Shown piece after piece: positions 32,001 through 39,532 of a stretch of 64,000 bases of DNA (positions are counted from its first letter, which is position 1; the number at the start of each line of letters is the position of its first letter). The notes beneath the pieces are model-generated. The model made no database searches, had not been told where the DNA came from, and saw nothing but the letters and a program-made list of their open reading frames with translations. The stretch is from CAVSQX01 sp963730225 (GTDB taxonomy: Bacteria; Planctomycetota; Phycisphaerae; Tepidisphaerales; Tepidisphaeraceae), in contig CAVSQX010000002.1 in assembly GCA_963730225.1 (NCBI GenBank), positions 930,001 through 994,000 of the forward strand, in the 5' to 3' direction. The translations under genes were made by a program, and so were the position numbers.

Positions 32001-32198
32001 GGCGGCACCGGCTCCGAACTGCGCCGGCCCCTGGGCATCGCCATCGTCGGCGGTTTGATCTTCAGCCAAATGTTGACTTTATTTACGACTCCAGTGGTCT
32101 ACCTCTACATGGACCGCCTCCGCCTCTACTTCGCCGCCCGACGCAGTGTCCCACCCGAACCGATTGGATTCGAGCCGATGCAATCACCAGCGCATTGA
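29079..32198 (+). CDS. RND multidrug efflux transporter, MdtC-like
   Basis: 1039 residues. Same architecture as its neighbour: start FIHRPVGTTLLTIAIALAGG, TM4 motif ATGFVVDDAIVVIENV, TM10 motif IGIVKKNAIMMIDFALE. The two pumps are similar along their whole length, consistent with an old duplication giving a B/C pair. It ends the marR-adaptor-pump-pump operon and converges on the DUF4062 gene with 149 bases between, in which no clear terminator was found. Confidence 0.93.
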   Translation: MSLSTPFIHRPVGTTLLTIAIALAGGLAYFSLPVSPLPQVEYPTISVGASLPGASPDTMASSVATPLERQFGRIAGITEMTSASQLGSTSITIQFDLNRDINAAARDVQAAINAAAGNLPANLPTHPTYRKVNPADAPIMILALVSDVYDKAHMYDAASTILAQKLSQVQGVGQVFVGGGANPAVRVEVNPTALNSLGLGLTDVQTALANANANRPKGRIDAGQRATTIETTDQLFKADEYKKLIIAYRNGSPVRVSDIADVSDSVQDIRTAGLYNGRPAVLLIIFRQPGANIIDTVDRVRDLLPQFQAEIPPAMHLSIALDRTTTIRASINQVELTLLLSVTLVILVVFLFLRDWRTTLIPSVAVPVSLIGTFGVMYLAGFSLDNLSLMALAIATGFVVDDAIVVIENVTRHLEAGMNPMAAALLGAKEISFTVLSMSTSLVAVFIPLLLMSGLVGRLFREFAVTLSVAIGISLLVSLTTTPMMCAILLRPHDHQRHGRLYQFSERGFQWILARYESALRVVLRHSALTLTVTLSTIALTVFLYFVVPTGLFPQQDTGRLSGALQADQDTSFQSLNQMLVRFATAAAKDKDVQDVIASAGGGRGAVNNGQMFITLKPLGERKDDVTHVIDRMRNELGQIPGATLFLQAVQDLRIGGRSSNAQFQYTLQADNVDDLTKWVPKMQEEISKLPGLADVSSDQQNHGLEASLTIDRATAARLGITPQQIDSVLYDAFGQAEVSTMYTELNQYFVVMEAAPAYWQNPDGLNYLYVQAQDGTQVPLSTFCHYAPSTMALAVNHQGQFPSATISFNLKAGVSLDQAVSEIEDVARQAGLPASIHGSFAGTAQAYQEAKANQPILIAAALITVYIVLGILYESYIHPITILSTLPSAGVGALLALLITHTDLSLIALIGIILLIGIVKKNAIMMIDFALEEERARGKPPAEAIFQACLLRFRPIMMTTMAALLGGLPLALGGGTGSELRRPLGIAIVGGLIFSQMLTLFTTPVVYLYMDRLRLYFAARRSVPPEPIGFEPMQSPAH

Positions 32199-32347
32199 GC
32201 GGACTCGTTTGGCAAATTGCCCAGTTTTACTCAGACCGAATTTCTTGTTCTCATGTCTCGATTCAAACTGGGATTGCTTGATTTGTCGGGCGATAACTTG
32301 TTTATTGTAAGCAATTTAGCGGTGTTTCCACCGAGGGGATTTGGCGA

Positions 32348-33319
32348 TCAAATACGTCCCACTTCTCTCCCTGATGTTGGACCCGTCGCGCGAGTCTTGG
32401 CCACGTTCTTGGCGCGAGCCAAGAGGTCGTCCGCTATGTGGGTACCCTCGACCCAGAAGTCCGGAAACTTCTTCAGGTATTCGCTTGAGTTGTCCGCGAG
32501 CAGCCGAAGCCTCGTAATTATCCTGTCAATCCCATCGCGGTCACTTGTATCCAAAGCGTTCCCCCGGCGGGATAGAAATCGGTCCAAGCAGTCGGCGCAG
32601 GATCTATAAACATGTGCGCCCAGGTCGAGGAACTTGCCCGGACCGCCGCCGTCTGTGTTGCCGAATTCGCGCATCCGCGACGAAAATCCCGAGGAAATAT
32701 CAGCCAGAGACGTGCCGAAGTCGATAGGGTGGAGATTTCTTGGGTAAACGGCTTCCGTAATATTTCCAACGGCGCTTCGCCCTCCCTGCTGCGTTGGCGG
32801 TTTCGGCCCTGGTGGCATCAGATGGCCATCAACGAGGGCCTCCACCTTCTTGTCTAGGTGGCGGTAAAGCTGCTGTTCGAACTCGTGGACGCTAGTGTAC
32901 TCCTGGTAAATCCCCTTCGTTTTCATCTCACTTCGGAACTCACGTATGCGCTGGAATTCGATGAGGTCGATATCGATTGGCACCTGCCTGTTGCAGAAAT
33001 ACAGCATGATCCGCTCGCTTCCCTTAAGCTCTGCAAACGTGCGGATTTCCTCGACTGCGCCCGACTTGTCGGTTGGTGTTGGGGTACCCAGTCTTGACCA
33101 CATGATGGCGACGAGCAGGTCACAGCGTTCGATTAGCTGTTTGTCCAATAGTGATTGCGGATGGCCACCCAATTCCGGCACTGCGGAATGCTCCCATGTG
33201 ACCGGGTGGAGGAACGCAAACCTGTTAGCATCATTCCAGCGGACGAAGATTTGGGGCACGGCGGCGCGTTCTTCGGCAACGTCATTGGGTGAGGCGATGA
33301 GTATTTCGACGCGTCGCAT
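32348..33319 (-). CDS. DUF4062 (TIR-like) protein, candidate defence effector
   Basis: 323 residues. The N-terminal 120 residues are a DUF4062-type, TIR-like Rossmann domain: RRVEILIASPNDVAEERAAV, then LGGHPQSLLDKQLIERCDLL and VAIMWSRLGTPT. The next part (to about 165) ends in a helix that usually closes the domain. Residues about 185-323 form a separate helical domain with a CADCLDRFL motif, not recognised. In this family the N-terminal domain is often the NADase-like or sensory part of prophage-defence proteins. The gene follows the BglII-like restriction gene by about 80 bases, supporting a defence role by context. Confidence 0.65.
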   Translation of the reverse strand: MRRVEILIASPNDVAEERAAVPQIFVRWNDANRFAFLHPVTWEHSAVPELGGHPQSLLDKQLIERCDLLVAIMWSRLGTPTPTDKSGAVEEIRTFAELKGSERIMLYFCNRQVPIDIDLIEFQRIREFRSEMKTKGIYQEYTSVHEFEQQLYRHLDKKVEALVDGHLMPPGPKPPTQQGGRSAVGNITEAVYPRNLHPIDFGTSLADISSGFSSRMREFGNTDGGGPGKFLDLGAHVYRSCADCLDRFLSRRGNALDTSDRDGIDRIITRLRLLADNSSEYLKKFPDFWVEGTHIADDLLARAKNVAKTRATGPTSGREVGRI

Positions 33320-33399
33320 AGCTCAATTCTCTGCACACGTTCTTCGTCGAGGATCTCCTGGACAGTCAGAAGCTAAATGATTCTACGGTGTTGGTCCGC

Positions 33400-34044
33400 T
33401 TAAGAGAGGTCATCCTTCTGTTCTTCGATGCTTTCCTCCAAACCTTCCTCGGCCTCGATAGGCTTTGCCGGCATCGGTGCAACGTCAATTAGAATGATCT
33501 TTACTGGAACGGCGGGGAAGTGTCGTCGAAGTCGTCCGATGTCCCACAAAAGCTGCTCACCGTACGACGTACCGGACGACATTTCTTTGTGCATACGGTG
33601 TGTCGGCACAATCTCGACGCCAACATCTGCCTTAAGCTCGTTGAAGAAATATTGGAATTTGAACAGGTCGTAGAACATGAAGGGGTACTTGCCGAATTGT
33701 ACCTCCACGAGAACTGACCCCTTCGCGAAGTCTACTTGTTTATATGCTCCTTTCACATTGTACGGATGCCCCGGAACCTCGACCGTGTAGCGGTCAATTA
33801 GCTCCTGATAGCCACGTCGGTTCAAAGCTTCGCTGAATCGCTTGTTCAAATCCTTGGGAGAATAAAGCATTCTCCCGACCTTCATCTTCTCCTTGCTCGC
33901 CTTGAGCTTTTTGACATTCTTAATGGACGCGATGACGGTGTCGATCTCGGCGTTGATTTGCGGAAATCTGACCTGAAGAATCTCCGCGCCCCCTAAGTGC
34001 GAGTACTCGAAAGATCTTTCTCCACTTAGGCCTCCTCCCACCAT
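33400..34044 (-). CDS. BglII/BstYI-like type II restriction endonuclease
   Basis: 214 residues. The catalytic signature is D105-x8-E114-x-Q116 in YKQVDFAKGSVLVEVQFGKY, the same D/E/Q spacing as Asp84/Glu93/Gln95 of BglII, followed by the family-typical DLFKFQYFFNEL and EIVPTHRM. The C-terminus is acidic and probably disordered. Its ATG overlaps the end of the methyltransferase by 19 bases, a compact restriction-modification pair. By family the recognition site should contain GATC (BglII AGATCT, BstYI RGATCY); the actual site cannot be read from sequence. Confidence 0.8.
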   Translation of the reverse strand: MVGGGLSGERSFEYSHLGGAEILQVRFPQINAEIDTVIASIKNVKKLKASKEKMKVGRMLYSPKDLNKRFSEALNRRGYQELIDRYTVEVPGHPYNVKGAYKQVDFAKGSVLVEVQFGKYPFMFYDLFKFQYFFNELKADVGVEIVPTHRMHKEMSSGTSYGEQLLWDIGRLRRHFPAVPVKIILIDVAPMPAKPIEAEEGLEESIEEQKDDLS

Positions 34045-34955
34045 TTCTGTGTAATAGGGCTTTTTTTTGGAGGTTGGTACACCGGGCGCGTGCGGGGCCT
34101 AAACCGAAGTGTGCCGGCGACCGCGTCAGCGACTCGCCGCTGTGCAATTTCGACGTAATCCGGCGAGACATCTGATCCCACGGCGCACCGATGGTTCATA
34201 ATCGCAGCAACGAGCGCTGACCCGACTCCCATATACGGGTCGAACACAAGGTCGCCCTTGATCGTCAGTGCCAGGACAAGGCGCTCGACGAGTTCGATTG
34301 GAAACTGACACGGGTGCAATGTTTTCTCCGGATGATTGTGCTTCACATTGGGAATGATCCAAAGGTCCCCAGGGTTTTTGCCCAACGGATTGGCAGAATA
34401 TTGGCCTCTCTTTGGGCCTTTGAAATATTTCTTCCCCGGATATTTTTGCGGAACTCTTACAGGATCGAGATTGAAGACGTAGGTGCCGTGTCGGTCCGCC
34501 TTAGTGAACCACAGAATTGTCTCATATCTGCCAGAGAAGCGGTTCGAGCAGTGCAAGCCGTGTTCAAAATGCCAGACAATGCGATTGCGAAGGCGAAGCC
34601 CGCGCGCCGCAAAGAATGGATAGAGCAGTATGTCCAATGGGAAGATTTCGCCATCATCCACATGGTTCCCAATCTGCCAGCAGATACTGCCGCCGGGTTT
34701 GAGCCGATCGATGCACAGGTTGATGATTTCTTCCTCGCGCCGAAGGTAGTCGCTCAGTCCCACCCGTCGTTCGTATTTTTTTCCGATGTTGTAAGGTGGT
34801 GACGTTACGATGAGTTGGATGCTGGCCGGCGGAATCTCGGCTAGCAGGTCACGGCAGTCGCCAGTGAAGAGGGTCGCGTCATTCGATGGGTCCCAATGAT
34901 TGGAAACGAGAACAGTGTTGGTGGCAATCCGCAGCTGTGGGTCGGGGCCTCTCAT
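34026..34955 (-). CDS. Beta-class DNA methyltransferase (N4C/N6A) of the BglII-like system
   Basis: 309 residues from ATG 34955, which has an AGGA eight bases upstream; ATG 34964 is an alternative. The catalytic motif IV TSPPYNIGKKYE lies near the N-terminus and the AdoMet motif I (VFDPYMGVGSALVAA) near the C-terminus, the permuted beta-class order. SPPY is typical of N4-cytosine and some N6-adenine enzymes. The BglII methyltransferase is N4-cytosine-specific, making that more likely. Upstream of the start the same frame stays open to 35525 but reads as noise across the truncated methyltransferase. Confidence 0.85.
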   Translation of the reverse strand: MRGPDPQLRIATNTVLVSNHWDPSNDATLFTGDCRDLLAEIPPASIQLIVTSPPYNIGKKYERRVGLSDYLRREEEIINLCIDRLKPGGSICWQIGNHVDDGEIFPLDILLYPFFAARGLRLRNRIVWHFEHGLHCSNRFSGRYETILWFTKADRHGTYVFNLDPVRVPQKYPGKKYFKGPKRGQYSANPLGKNPGDLWIIPNVKHNHPEKTLHPCQFPIELVERLVLALTIKGDLVFDPYMGVGSALVAAIMNHRCAVGSDVSPDYVEIAQRRVADAVAGTLRFRPRTRPVYQPPKKSPITQKWWEEA

Positions 34956-35005
34956 TCCGTTCATCCTACACCAATTCCGCTTGCACTGAAAAAGCTGCTG
35001 GTTTT

Positions 35006-35346
35006 CTACAGTACAAGGGTAAGCTGGACGCAGCGACGCCGCATGTAGTCGATGTACGCTTGTGTGCTGGCGTGGCGGTCGTCGAACGCGCGCTTTTCCT
35101 TGGTCTCGCCCCAGAAGACTTCGTAGTTGCGGTTGGAGTTGAACGGGGGGTCGATGTAAATCAGGTCGGCGCAGGCGTCGGGGAGTTTGCGGAGTTGTTC
35201 GAGACAATCGCCGCAGTAGACGACGCGTGTGTCGAGCAGCGACGAGGGTTGCCGGCAGGGGGCGAGAGGGTGGCGGCGAGGGCCGCTTTGCGCAGATCGA
35301 CAGTTGGCTCCGCTGCTGATGTTCCCTTTGTCGGCCGTTTCGCCAC
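35006..35346 (-). pseudogene. Truncated DNA methyltransferase, N-terminal fragment
   Basis: The reading DTRVVYCGDCLEQLRKLPDA, then YIDPPFNSNRNYEVFWG and KRAFDDRHASTQAYIDYMR is the start of a site-specific DNA methylase with its DPPF motif. It stops after RCVQLTLVL at 35006, where another 300 or more residues would be expected. The N-terminus needs a one-base shift near 35250 to join AALAATLSPPAGNP and a GTG start at 35346. It sits 50 bases before the intact methyltransferase, which probably replaced or displaced its 3-prime part. Confidence 0.7.
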
Positions 35347-35551
35347 GGCGGTGAGAATAGTCCGCTGCGCCCGCGTCGGCAACGCGGGGGATGGCAAACT
35401 GAATGCAACACGCATTGATCAACGCCCAGCGCCCGTTCGTAGCAGCCGTTCGTCTTGGGGGTACGCCTGACTTCGCAAATTAGAATTCGCCATGAATTCA
35501 TCGAAGCTGTCGCATTGTGTCGCATTTGTCACGCGTGCTGATTCGCACGGA

Positions 35552-35657
35552 CCCGGCCGGAGGCCGGGGCTAATGGAAAGAACGGGAGGGCCGCCGACGG
35601 CATCGTTCGCCTTCGCTCGCCACGGGGACGGCGGCCCCGTGAGGATGAATTCATCCT
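35552..35657. repeat. Cluster of GC-rich hairpins and a 16-bp palindrome
   Basis: Three inverted repeats lie close together between the truncated methyltransferase and ppa: CCCGGCC/GGCCGGG (35552-35568), CACGGGG/CCCCGTG (35621-35641), and the perfect palindrome AGGATGAATTCATCCT (35642-35657). They lie just beyond the 3-prime end of ppa (minus strand) and may act as a terminator or as a dispersed repeat. No T-run follows on the minus strand. Confidence 0.5.
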
Positions 35658-35670
35658 TCATCTTTCATCC

Positions 35671-36216
35671 TTATTTTCCAAACCCCTTGCGGCGCTGGCG
35701 GCTGTAGCGATGCAGGGCGTCTTCGATGATGGGATAGGCGATTTTGGCGGGGAGTATTTCGTCGACTTCGACGGCTTTGCCCTCGAGTTGTTTGTAGTCC
35801 TGAAAAAATCGACGCAGCATGGTGAGCCGATGCACCGGCATTTCGGCGGCTTCGCGGTAGGTGTTGAATTCGGGGTCTTCGGTGGCGACGGCGATGATCT
35901 TATGATCTTTTTTTCCGGCGTCGATCATCGTCATCAGACCGATGGTGCGAGCGTGCAGCAACGTCAGCGGGACGACGGTTTCCTGGCAGAGAACCAACAC
36001 GTCAAGCGGATCGTCATCTTCGGCCAGCGTCTGGGGAATAAAACCGTAGTTGGCCGGGTAGTAGACGGCGGAGTAGAGAACGCGATCGAGCTTGATCAGG
36101 CCGCTGGATTTGTCCAGCTCGTATTTGACGCTGGAGCCGAAAGGGATTTCGATGATGGCGTTGAATTCGTTGGGAATGTTTTCGCCGGGATTGACGTCGT
36201 GCCATGCGTGGACCAT
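35671..36216 (-). CDS. ppa: Inorganic pyrophosphatase (family I)
   Basis: 181 residues from ATG 36216 (MVHAWHDVNPGENIPNEFNA), the usual length. Hydrolyses pyrophosphate to phosphate in the cytoplasm. Signature residues: EIPFGSSVKYELDK, YGFIPQTLAEDDDPLDVLVL (the DxDPxD metal-binding signature) and DAGKKDHKIIAV. The open frame extends upstream to 36693 but through a tandem repeat and non-protein-like sequence, so the internal ATG is preferred. It is divergent from a small lipoprotein gene. Confidence 0.93.
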   Translation of the reverse strand: MVHAWHDVNPGENIPNEFNAIIEIPFGSSVKYELDKSSGLIKLDRVLYSAVYYPANYGFIPQTLAEDDDPLDVLVLCQETVVPLTLLHARTIGLMTMIDAGKKDHKIIAVATEDPEFNTYREAAEMPVHRLTMLRRFFQDYKQLEGKAVEVDEILPAKIAYPIIEDALHRYSRQRRKGFGK

Positions 36217-36234
36217 GCGGCGGATGATACTGGC

Positions 36235-36265
36235 TGAAACGTGAAACGTGAAACGTGAAACGTGA
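36235..36265. repeat. GTGAAAC heptanucleotide tandem repeat
   Basis: A partial unit TGAAAC is followed by three exact GTGAAAC copies and GTGA. It lies 19 bases upstream of the ppa start codon, in the divergent intergenic region, where it could affect ppa transcription or translation by changing copy number. Confidence 0.85.
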
Positions 36266-36336
36266 GGGAGCCGAAGCGGCGGTTGTGCAATTTGCCGGGG
36301 ACGGGTAGAAGTGAGCGGGACAAATTTGGAGTGAAC

Positions 36337-36549
36337 ATGCGAAGGATTTTTACGTCGGCGATCATCGGAGTCGGCGTGCTTTTTCTGACTGGTTGCGAAT
36401 GGATGGATAATTATCCGTCGAATTCCAACACCATCAGCGGCCGGGACGTGCTCAAGAGCGGGCAGGATTATTACGGTGGGACCGATTCCACGGCTCCGCC
36501 GGCGATCACCAATCCCGCCGCGACCGCCACCGCGCCGATTCAATCGTGA
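36337..36549 (+). CDS. Small lipoprotein
   Basis: 70 residues from ATG 36337, with GGAG six bases upstream. The signal peptide RRIFTSAIIGVGVLFLTGC ends in a lipobox LTGC with Cys20. The mature part is a 50-residue polar, Ser/Thr/Pro/Ala-rich tail with no domain (WMDNYPSNSNTISGRD, YYGGTDSTAPPAI). Expected to be membrane-anchored through lipidated Cys. Function unknown. Confidence 0.75.
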   Translation: MRRIFTSAIIGVGVLFLTGCEWMDNYPSNSNTISGRDVLKSGQDYYGGTDSTAPPAITNPAATATAPIQS

Positions 36550-36583
36550 TTCCCGCTGCCAGTATTGGCAAGCCAGGGCCGAT

Positions 36584-36606
36584 CCCTGCCAGCCTGACAG
36601 GCAGGG
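36584..36606 (+). terminator. Hairpin after the lipoprotein gene
   Basis: Perfect 7-bp arms CCCTGCC (36584-36590) and GGCAGGG (36600-36606) form a hairpin 35 bases after the lipoprotein stop. The following CCGGTTTTGGG has only four T, so termination would be weak. Confidence 0.4.
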
Positions 36607-36783
36607 CCGGTTTTGGGGGACGGGGTCTGCGTTCATAAGCTGAGTCAGAATAAAGATTAACGAACCGACTTGGCGCGGTTTTTTTCTCGGCATCGGCTTT
36701 GATTAGGGGTTGTGTGCACCGTCGAAGTCGGCGGATTCTCTAGCGTCATCAGATTTCATTGTGCGTTGATAAGGAGACGTGGC

Positions 36784-38458
36784 ATGGCTGCTAAGCTCTT
36801 GGCCTTCGATATCGAAGCTCGGAAAAGTCTTTTGGAGGGAGTCAGCAAGCTGGCTCGAGCGGTGAAAGCGACGCTGGGCCCCAAGGGGCGAAACGCGGTG
36901 ATCGACAAGGGATGGGGCAGCCCGACGATCACCAAAGACGGCGTCACCGTCGCCGAAGAGATCGAGCTGAAGAATAAATATGAGAATGTCGGGCGCGAAG
37001 CTGGTGAAGGAAGCGGCGAGCAAAACCAGCGATGTCGCCGGCGACGGCACCACCACCGCGACGGTGTTGGCCGAGGCGATCTTCAAGGAAGGGTATCGCA
37101 ATCTCACCGCCGGCGCCGATGCGATGGCGCTGGCTCGGGGAATCCGCACGGCGGTCGAGGCCGTCAGCGAGAATCTCAAAAAGCAATCCAAGCCGATCTC
37201 CGGCAAGGCGGACATCGCCAACGTCGCGGCCATCAGCGCCAACAACGATCAGGAAATCGGACAGATCATGTCCGACGCGATGGAGAAAGTCGGCAAGGAC
37301 GGCGTCATTACCGTCGAGGAAGGCAAGAGCCTGGCGACGGAAGTTACCGTGGTCGAAGGAATGCAATTCGACCGCGGATATCTCTCGCCCAACTTCATCA
37401 CCAACGCGGATGACATGTCGGTGCAGTTGGAAAAGGCGTTCGTGCTGGTGTACGAGGAAAAAATCAGCTCGGCGACGAAGCTGATTCCATTGCTGGAAAA
37501 AATTCAAAAGGCCAAGCGGCCGCTGCTGATCATCGCCGAGGACGTGGAAGGCGAAGCGCTGGCGACGCTGGTGGTGAACAAGCTGCGCGGAATTCTGAAC
37601 GTCGCGGCGGTGAAAGCGCCGGGTTACGGCGATCGCCGAAAGGCGATGCTGGAAGACATCGCGATTCTCACCGGGGGGCAGGCGATCATGAAAGACCTGG
37701 GCGTGGAGCTGGACAAGGTCGAAATCGATCAGCTCGGGCAGGCGAAGAAGATCGAAGTCGACGGCGACAACACGACGATCATCGAAGGGGCCGGGGAAAG
37801 CCGAGATATTCAGGGGCGAATCCAGCAGATTCGCCGGGAGATTGAGATTACCACGTCGGATTACGATCGGGAGAAATTGCAGGAACGGCTGGCGAAATTG
37901 GCCGGCGGCGTGGCGCAGATCAACGTCGGCGCGGCGACGGAAGCGGAAATGAAAGAGAAAAAGGCCCGCATCGAAGATGCTCTGCACGCTACCCGGGCGG
38001 CGGTCGAAGAAGGCGTCGTCGCCGGTGGCGGCGTGGCTCTGATTCGCGCGATGAAAGCGCTCAACGGCGGATCAAATCTGAAAATGGAAGGGGACGCGGC
38101 GCTGGGCGTGAAGATCGTTCGTACCGCCCTGACCGCCCCGACCCGGCAAATCGCGGAGAACGCGGGAACCAGCGGAGCGGTGGTAGTTCGCCACATCATG
38201 GAGTCGAAGGACAACGAAGGATTCAACGCATTGACCGGCGAGTACGAAGACATGTTCAAGGCTGGTATTCTCACGCCGACGAAAGTGGAGCGGACGGCTC
38301 TGCAAAACGCGGCGGAGGTGGCGATTCTGCTGCTGACGACGGATTGCATCGTCGTGGAAGCACCAAAGAAATCGGGCGGCGATCACGCGGGCCACGATCA
38401 CGGTGGCGGTGGCATGGGCGGCATGGGTGGCATGGGCGGGATGGATGACATGATGTGA
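36784..38458 (+). CDS. groEL: Chaperonin GroEL, copy 1 (frameshifted)
   Basis: ATG 36784, nine bases after AAGGAG, gives MAAKLLAFDIEARKSLLEGV and then TLGPKGRNAVIDKGWGSP and TKDGVTVAEEIELK. One extra G in the GGG at 36991-36993 shifts the frame; removing it joins YENVGAKLVKEAASKTSDVA and the ATP motif GDGTTTATVLAEA, then an intact GroEL to the end. The tail HDHGGGGMGGMGGM plus GGMDDMM is the classic Gly-Met-rich tail with extra His. Full length about 557 residues. No CIRCE element was seen upstream. The single shift in an otherwise well-kept gene suggests an assembly error. Confidence 0.88.
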
Positions 38459-38506
38459 TGAAGCAGGGCGCGCTTCGGCACGGCGCGATCGGTTTGGTTC
38501 GAGGCC

Positions 38507-38899
38507 ATGAAGAAAATGGGCACATTCCGCGTCGGCTGCAAAGTCGTGAACGTCGCTGATCGAAAGAAAACCGCGACCGTGGAGAGGCTGCTGGTGGATA
38601 CCGGCAGCGATTACACGTGGCTGCCGGAGAAGGTGCTGGAAAAAATCGGTGTGGAACGAGTGAAGAAGGACATCAAGCTGGTTATGGCTAACGGGCGGAC
38701 CATCACACGAAGCGCGGGTTACGCCATCCTGCATAGTGATGCGTTTGAAACGGTTGATGAGGTTGTTTTTGCCAAGCAGGGAGACCTGCTGTTTTTGGGG
38801 GCGCGAACGCTCGAAGGATTCAACGCGCGCGTCGATTCCAAGCAGAAGAAGCTCGTCGCGGCGGGGCCGATTCTGGCTGCGGGAAATCAGAGGAACTGA
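38507..38899 (+). CDS. Retropepsin-like aspartyl protease
   Basis: 130 residues from ATG 38507. The active-site motif is LLVDTGSDYTWLPEKVLEKI, with Asp in DTGS, followed by VMANGRTITRSAGYAILHSD and a C-terminal hydrophobic LLFLGARTLEGF, as in single-domain clan AA proteases that work as dimers. No signal peptide, so cytoplasmic. It sits between groEL1 and groES in the same direction; whether it degrades chaperonin clients or is merely co-transcribed is unknown. Confidence 0.75.
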   Translation: MKKMGTFRVGCKVVNVADRKKTATVERLLVDTGSDYTWLPEKVLEKIGVERVKKDIKLVMANGRTITRSAGYAILHSDAFETVDEVVFAKQGDLLFLGARTLEGFNARVDSKQKKLVAAGPILAAGNQRN

Positions 38900-38909
38900 G
38901 GATCGGCTC

Positions 38910-39149
38910 ATGGCCAAATTCGCATTTACCTCCGACGGCTCGTTTGTGAATCTGGATTTGATCACGACGATGCGGCTCAAAGGCAAGCCGGGAAAATTGG
39001 ATTCGATCGAGATCTGGTTCGCCGGGAACACGCATGCCGACCCGGGGTTGTACCTGACGGGGCATTCGGCCAACGAGTTGTTCGATGAAATGCTGCGGAG
39101 CCACAAGATCATCGGGTATCCGCAAACGCAGGAAGTGAATGAAGGATAA
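38910..39149 (+). CDS. Conserved-looking small hypothetical protein
   Basis: 79 residues from ATG 38910 (MAKFAFTSDGSFVNLDLITT). Contains LDSIEIWFAGNTHADPGLYL and ELFDEMLRSHKIIG, a compact alpha/beta pattern. It starts 11 bases after the protease stop and precedes groES by 57 bases, so it is part of the chaperone gene run. No family recognised. Confidence 0.6.
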   Translation: MAKFAFTSDGSFVNLDLITTMRLKGKPGKLDSIEIWFAGNTHADPGLYLTGHSANELFDEMLRSHKIIGYPQTQEVNEG

Positions 39150-39206
39150 AAGGTTGACCAAACGGAATCGGCGGGCACGGCTCGCACAACATGAGGAAGA
39201 TGAATT

Positions 39207-39494
39207 ATGAAGCTCAAGCCATTAGCGGATCGGGTGATCGTCAAGCAGTCGGATGCGGAGGAGAAAACCGCCAGCGGGATCGTGCTGCCGGATTCGGCGA
39301 AGGAAAAACCGACCAAAGGCAAAGTGATCGCGGTGGGGCCGGGCAAGCTCAATGAAAAGGGCAAGCGCATGGAGTTGGGCGTTCGCCACGGCGATACGGT
39401 TTACTACGGGAAATACAGCGGAACGGAAGTGGAAGTGAATGGCGAGAAGCTCGTCATTCTGCGCGAGTCGGACATCCTGGGTGTGCTGGAATAA
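39207..39494 (+). CDS. groES: Co-chaperonin GroES
   Basis: 95 residues, the normal length. Begins MKLKPLADRVIVKQSDAEEK, has the mobile loop TASGIVLPDSAKEKPTKGKV and ends EKLVILRESDILGVLE. Forms the heptameric lid of GroEL in the cytoplasm. Followed 38 bases later by groEL copy 2, the standard groESL order. Confidence 0.96.
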   Translation: MKLKPLADRVIVKQSDAEEKTASGIVLPDSAKEKPTKGKVIAVGPGKLNEKGKRMELGVRHGDTVYYGKYSGTEVEVNGEKLVILRESDILGVLE

Positions 39495-39532
39495 ATCCGA
39501 CGAGCGTGTGAAAAAACAAATGGAGAATTGAA

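Noticed and set aside
30186..32069. 627-codon minus-strand open frame inside the MdtC-like gene
   Set aside because: Opposite-strand reading of a conserved RND pump in high-GC DNA; no family motif.
34964..35525. Long N-terminal extension of the restriction-system methyltransferase
   Set aside because: Sequence there is Arg/Pro/Leu noise and overlaps the better methylase fragment in another frame; the start at 34955 has a ribosome site.
36550..36783. CIRCE (HrcA) operator upstream of groEL1
   Set aside because: No TTAGCACTC-N9-GAGTGCTAA or close match on either strand.
38072..39370. 432-codon minus-strand open frame across groEL1 end, protease and groES
   Set aside because: Covers three recognisable plus-strand genes; spurious.
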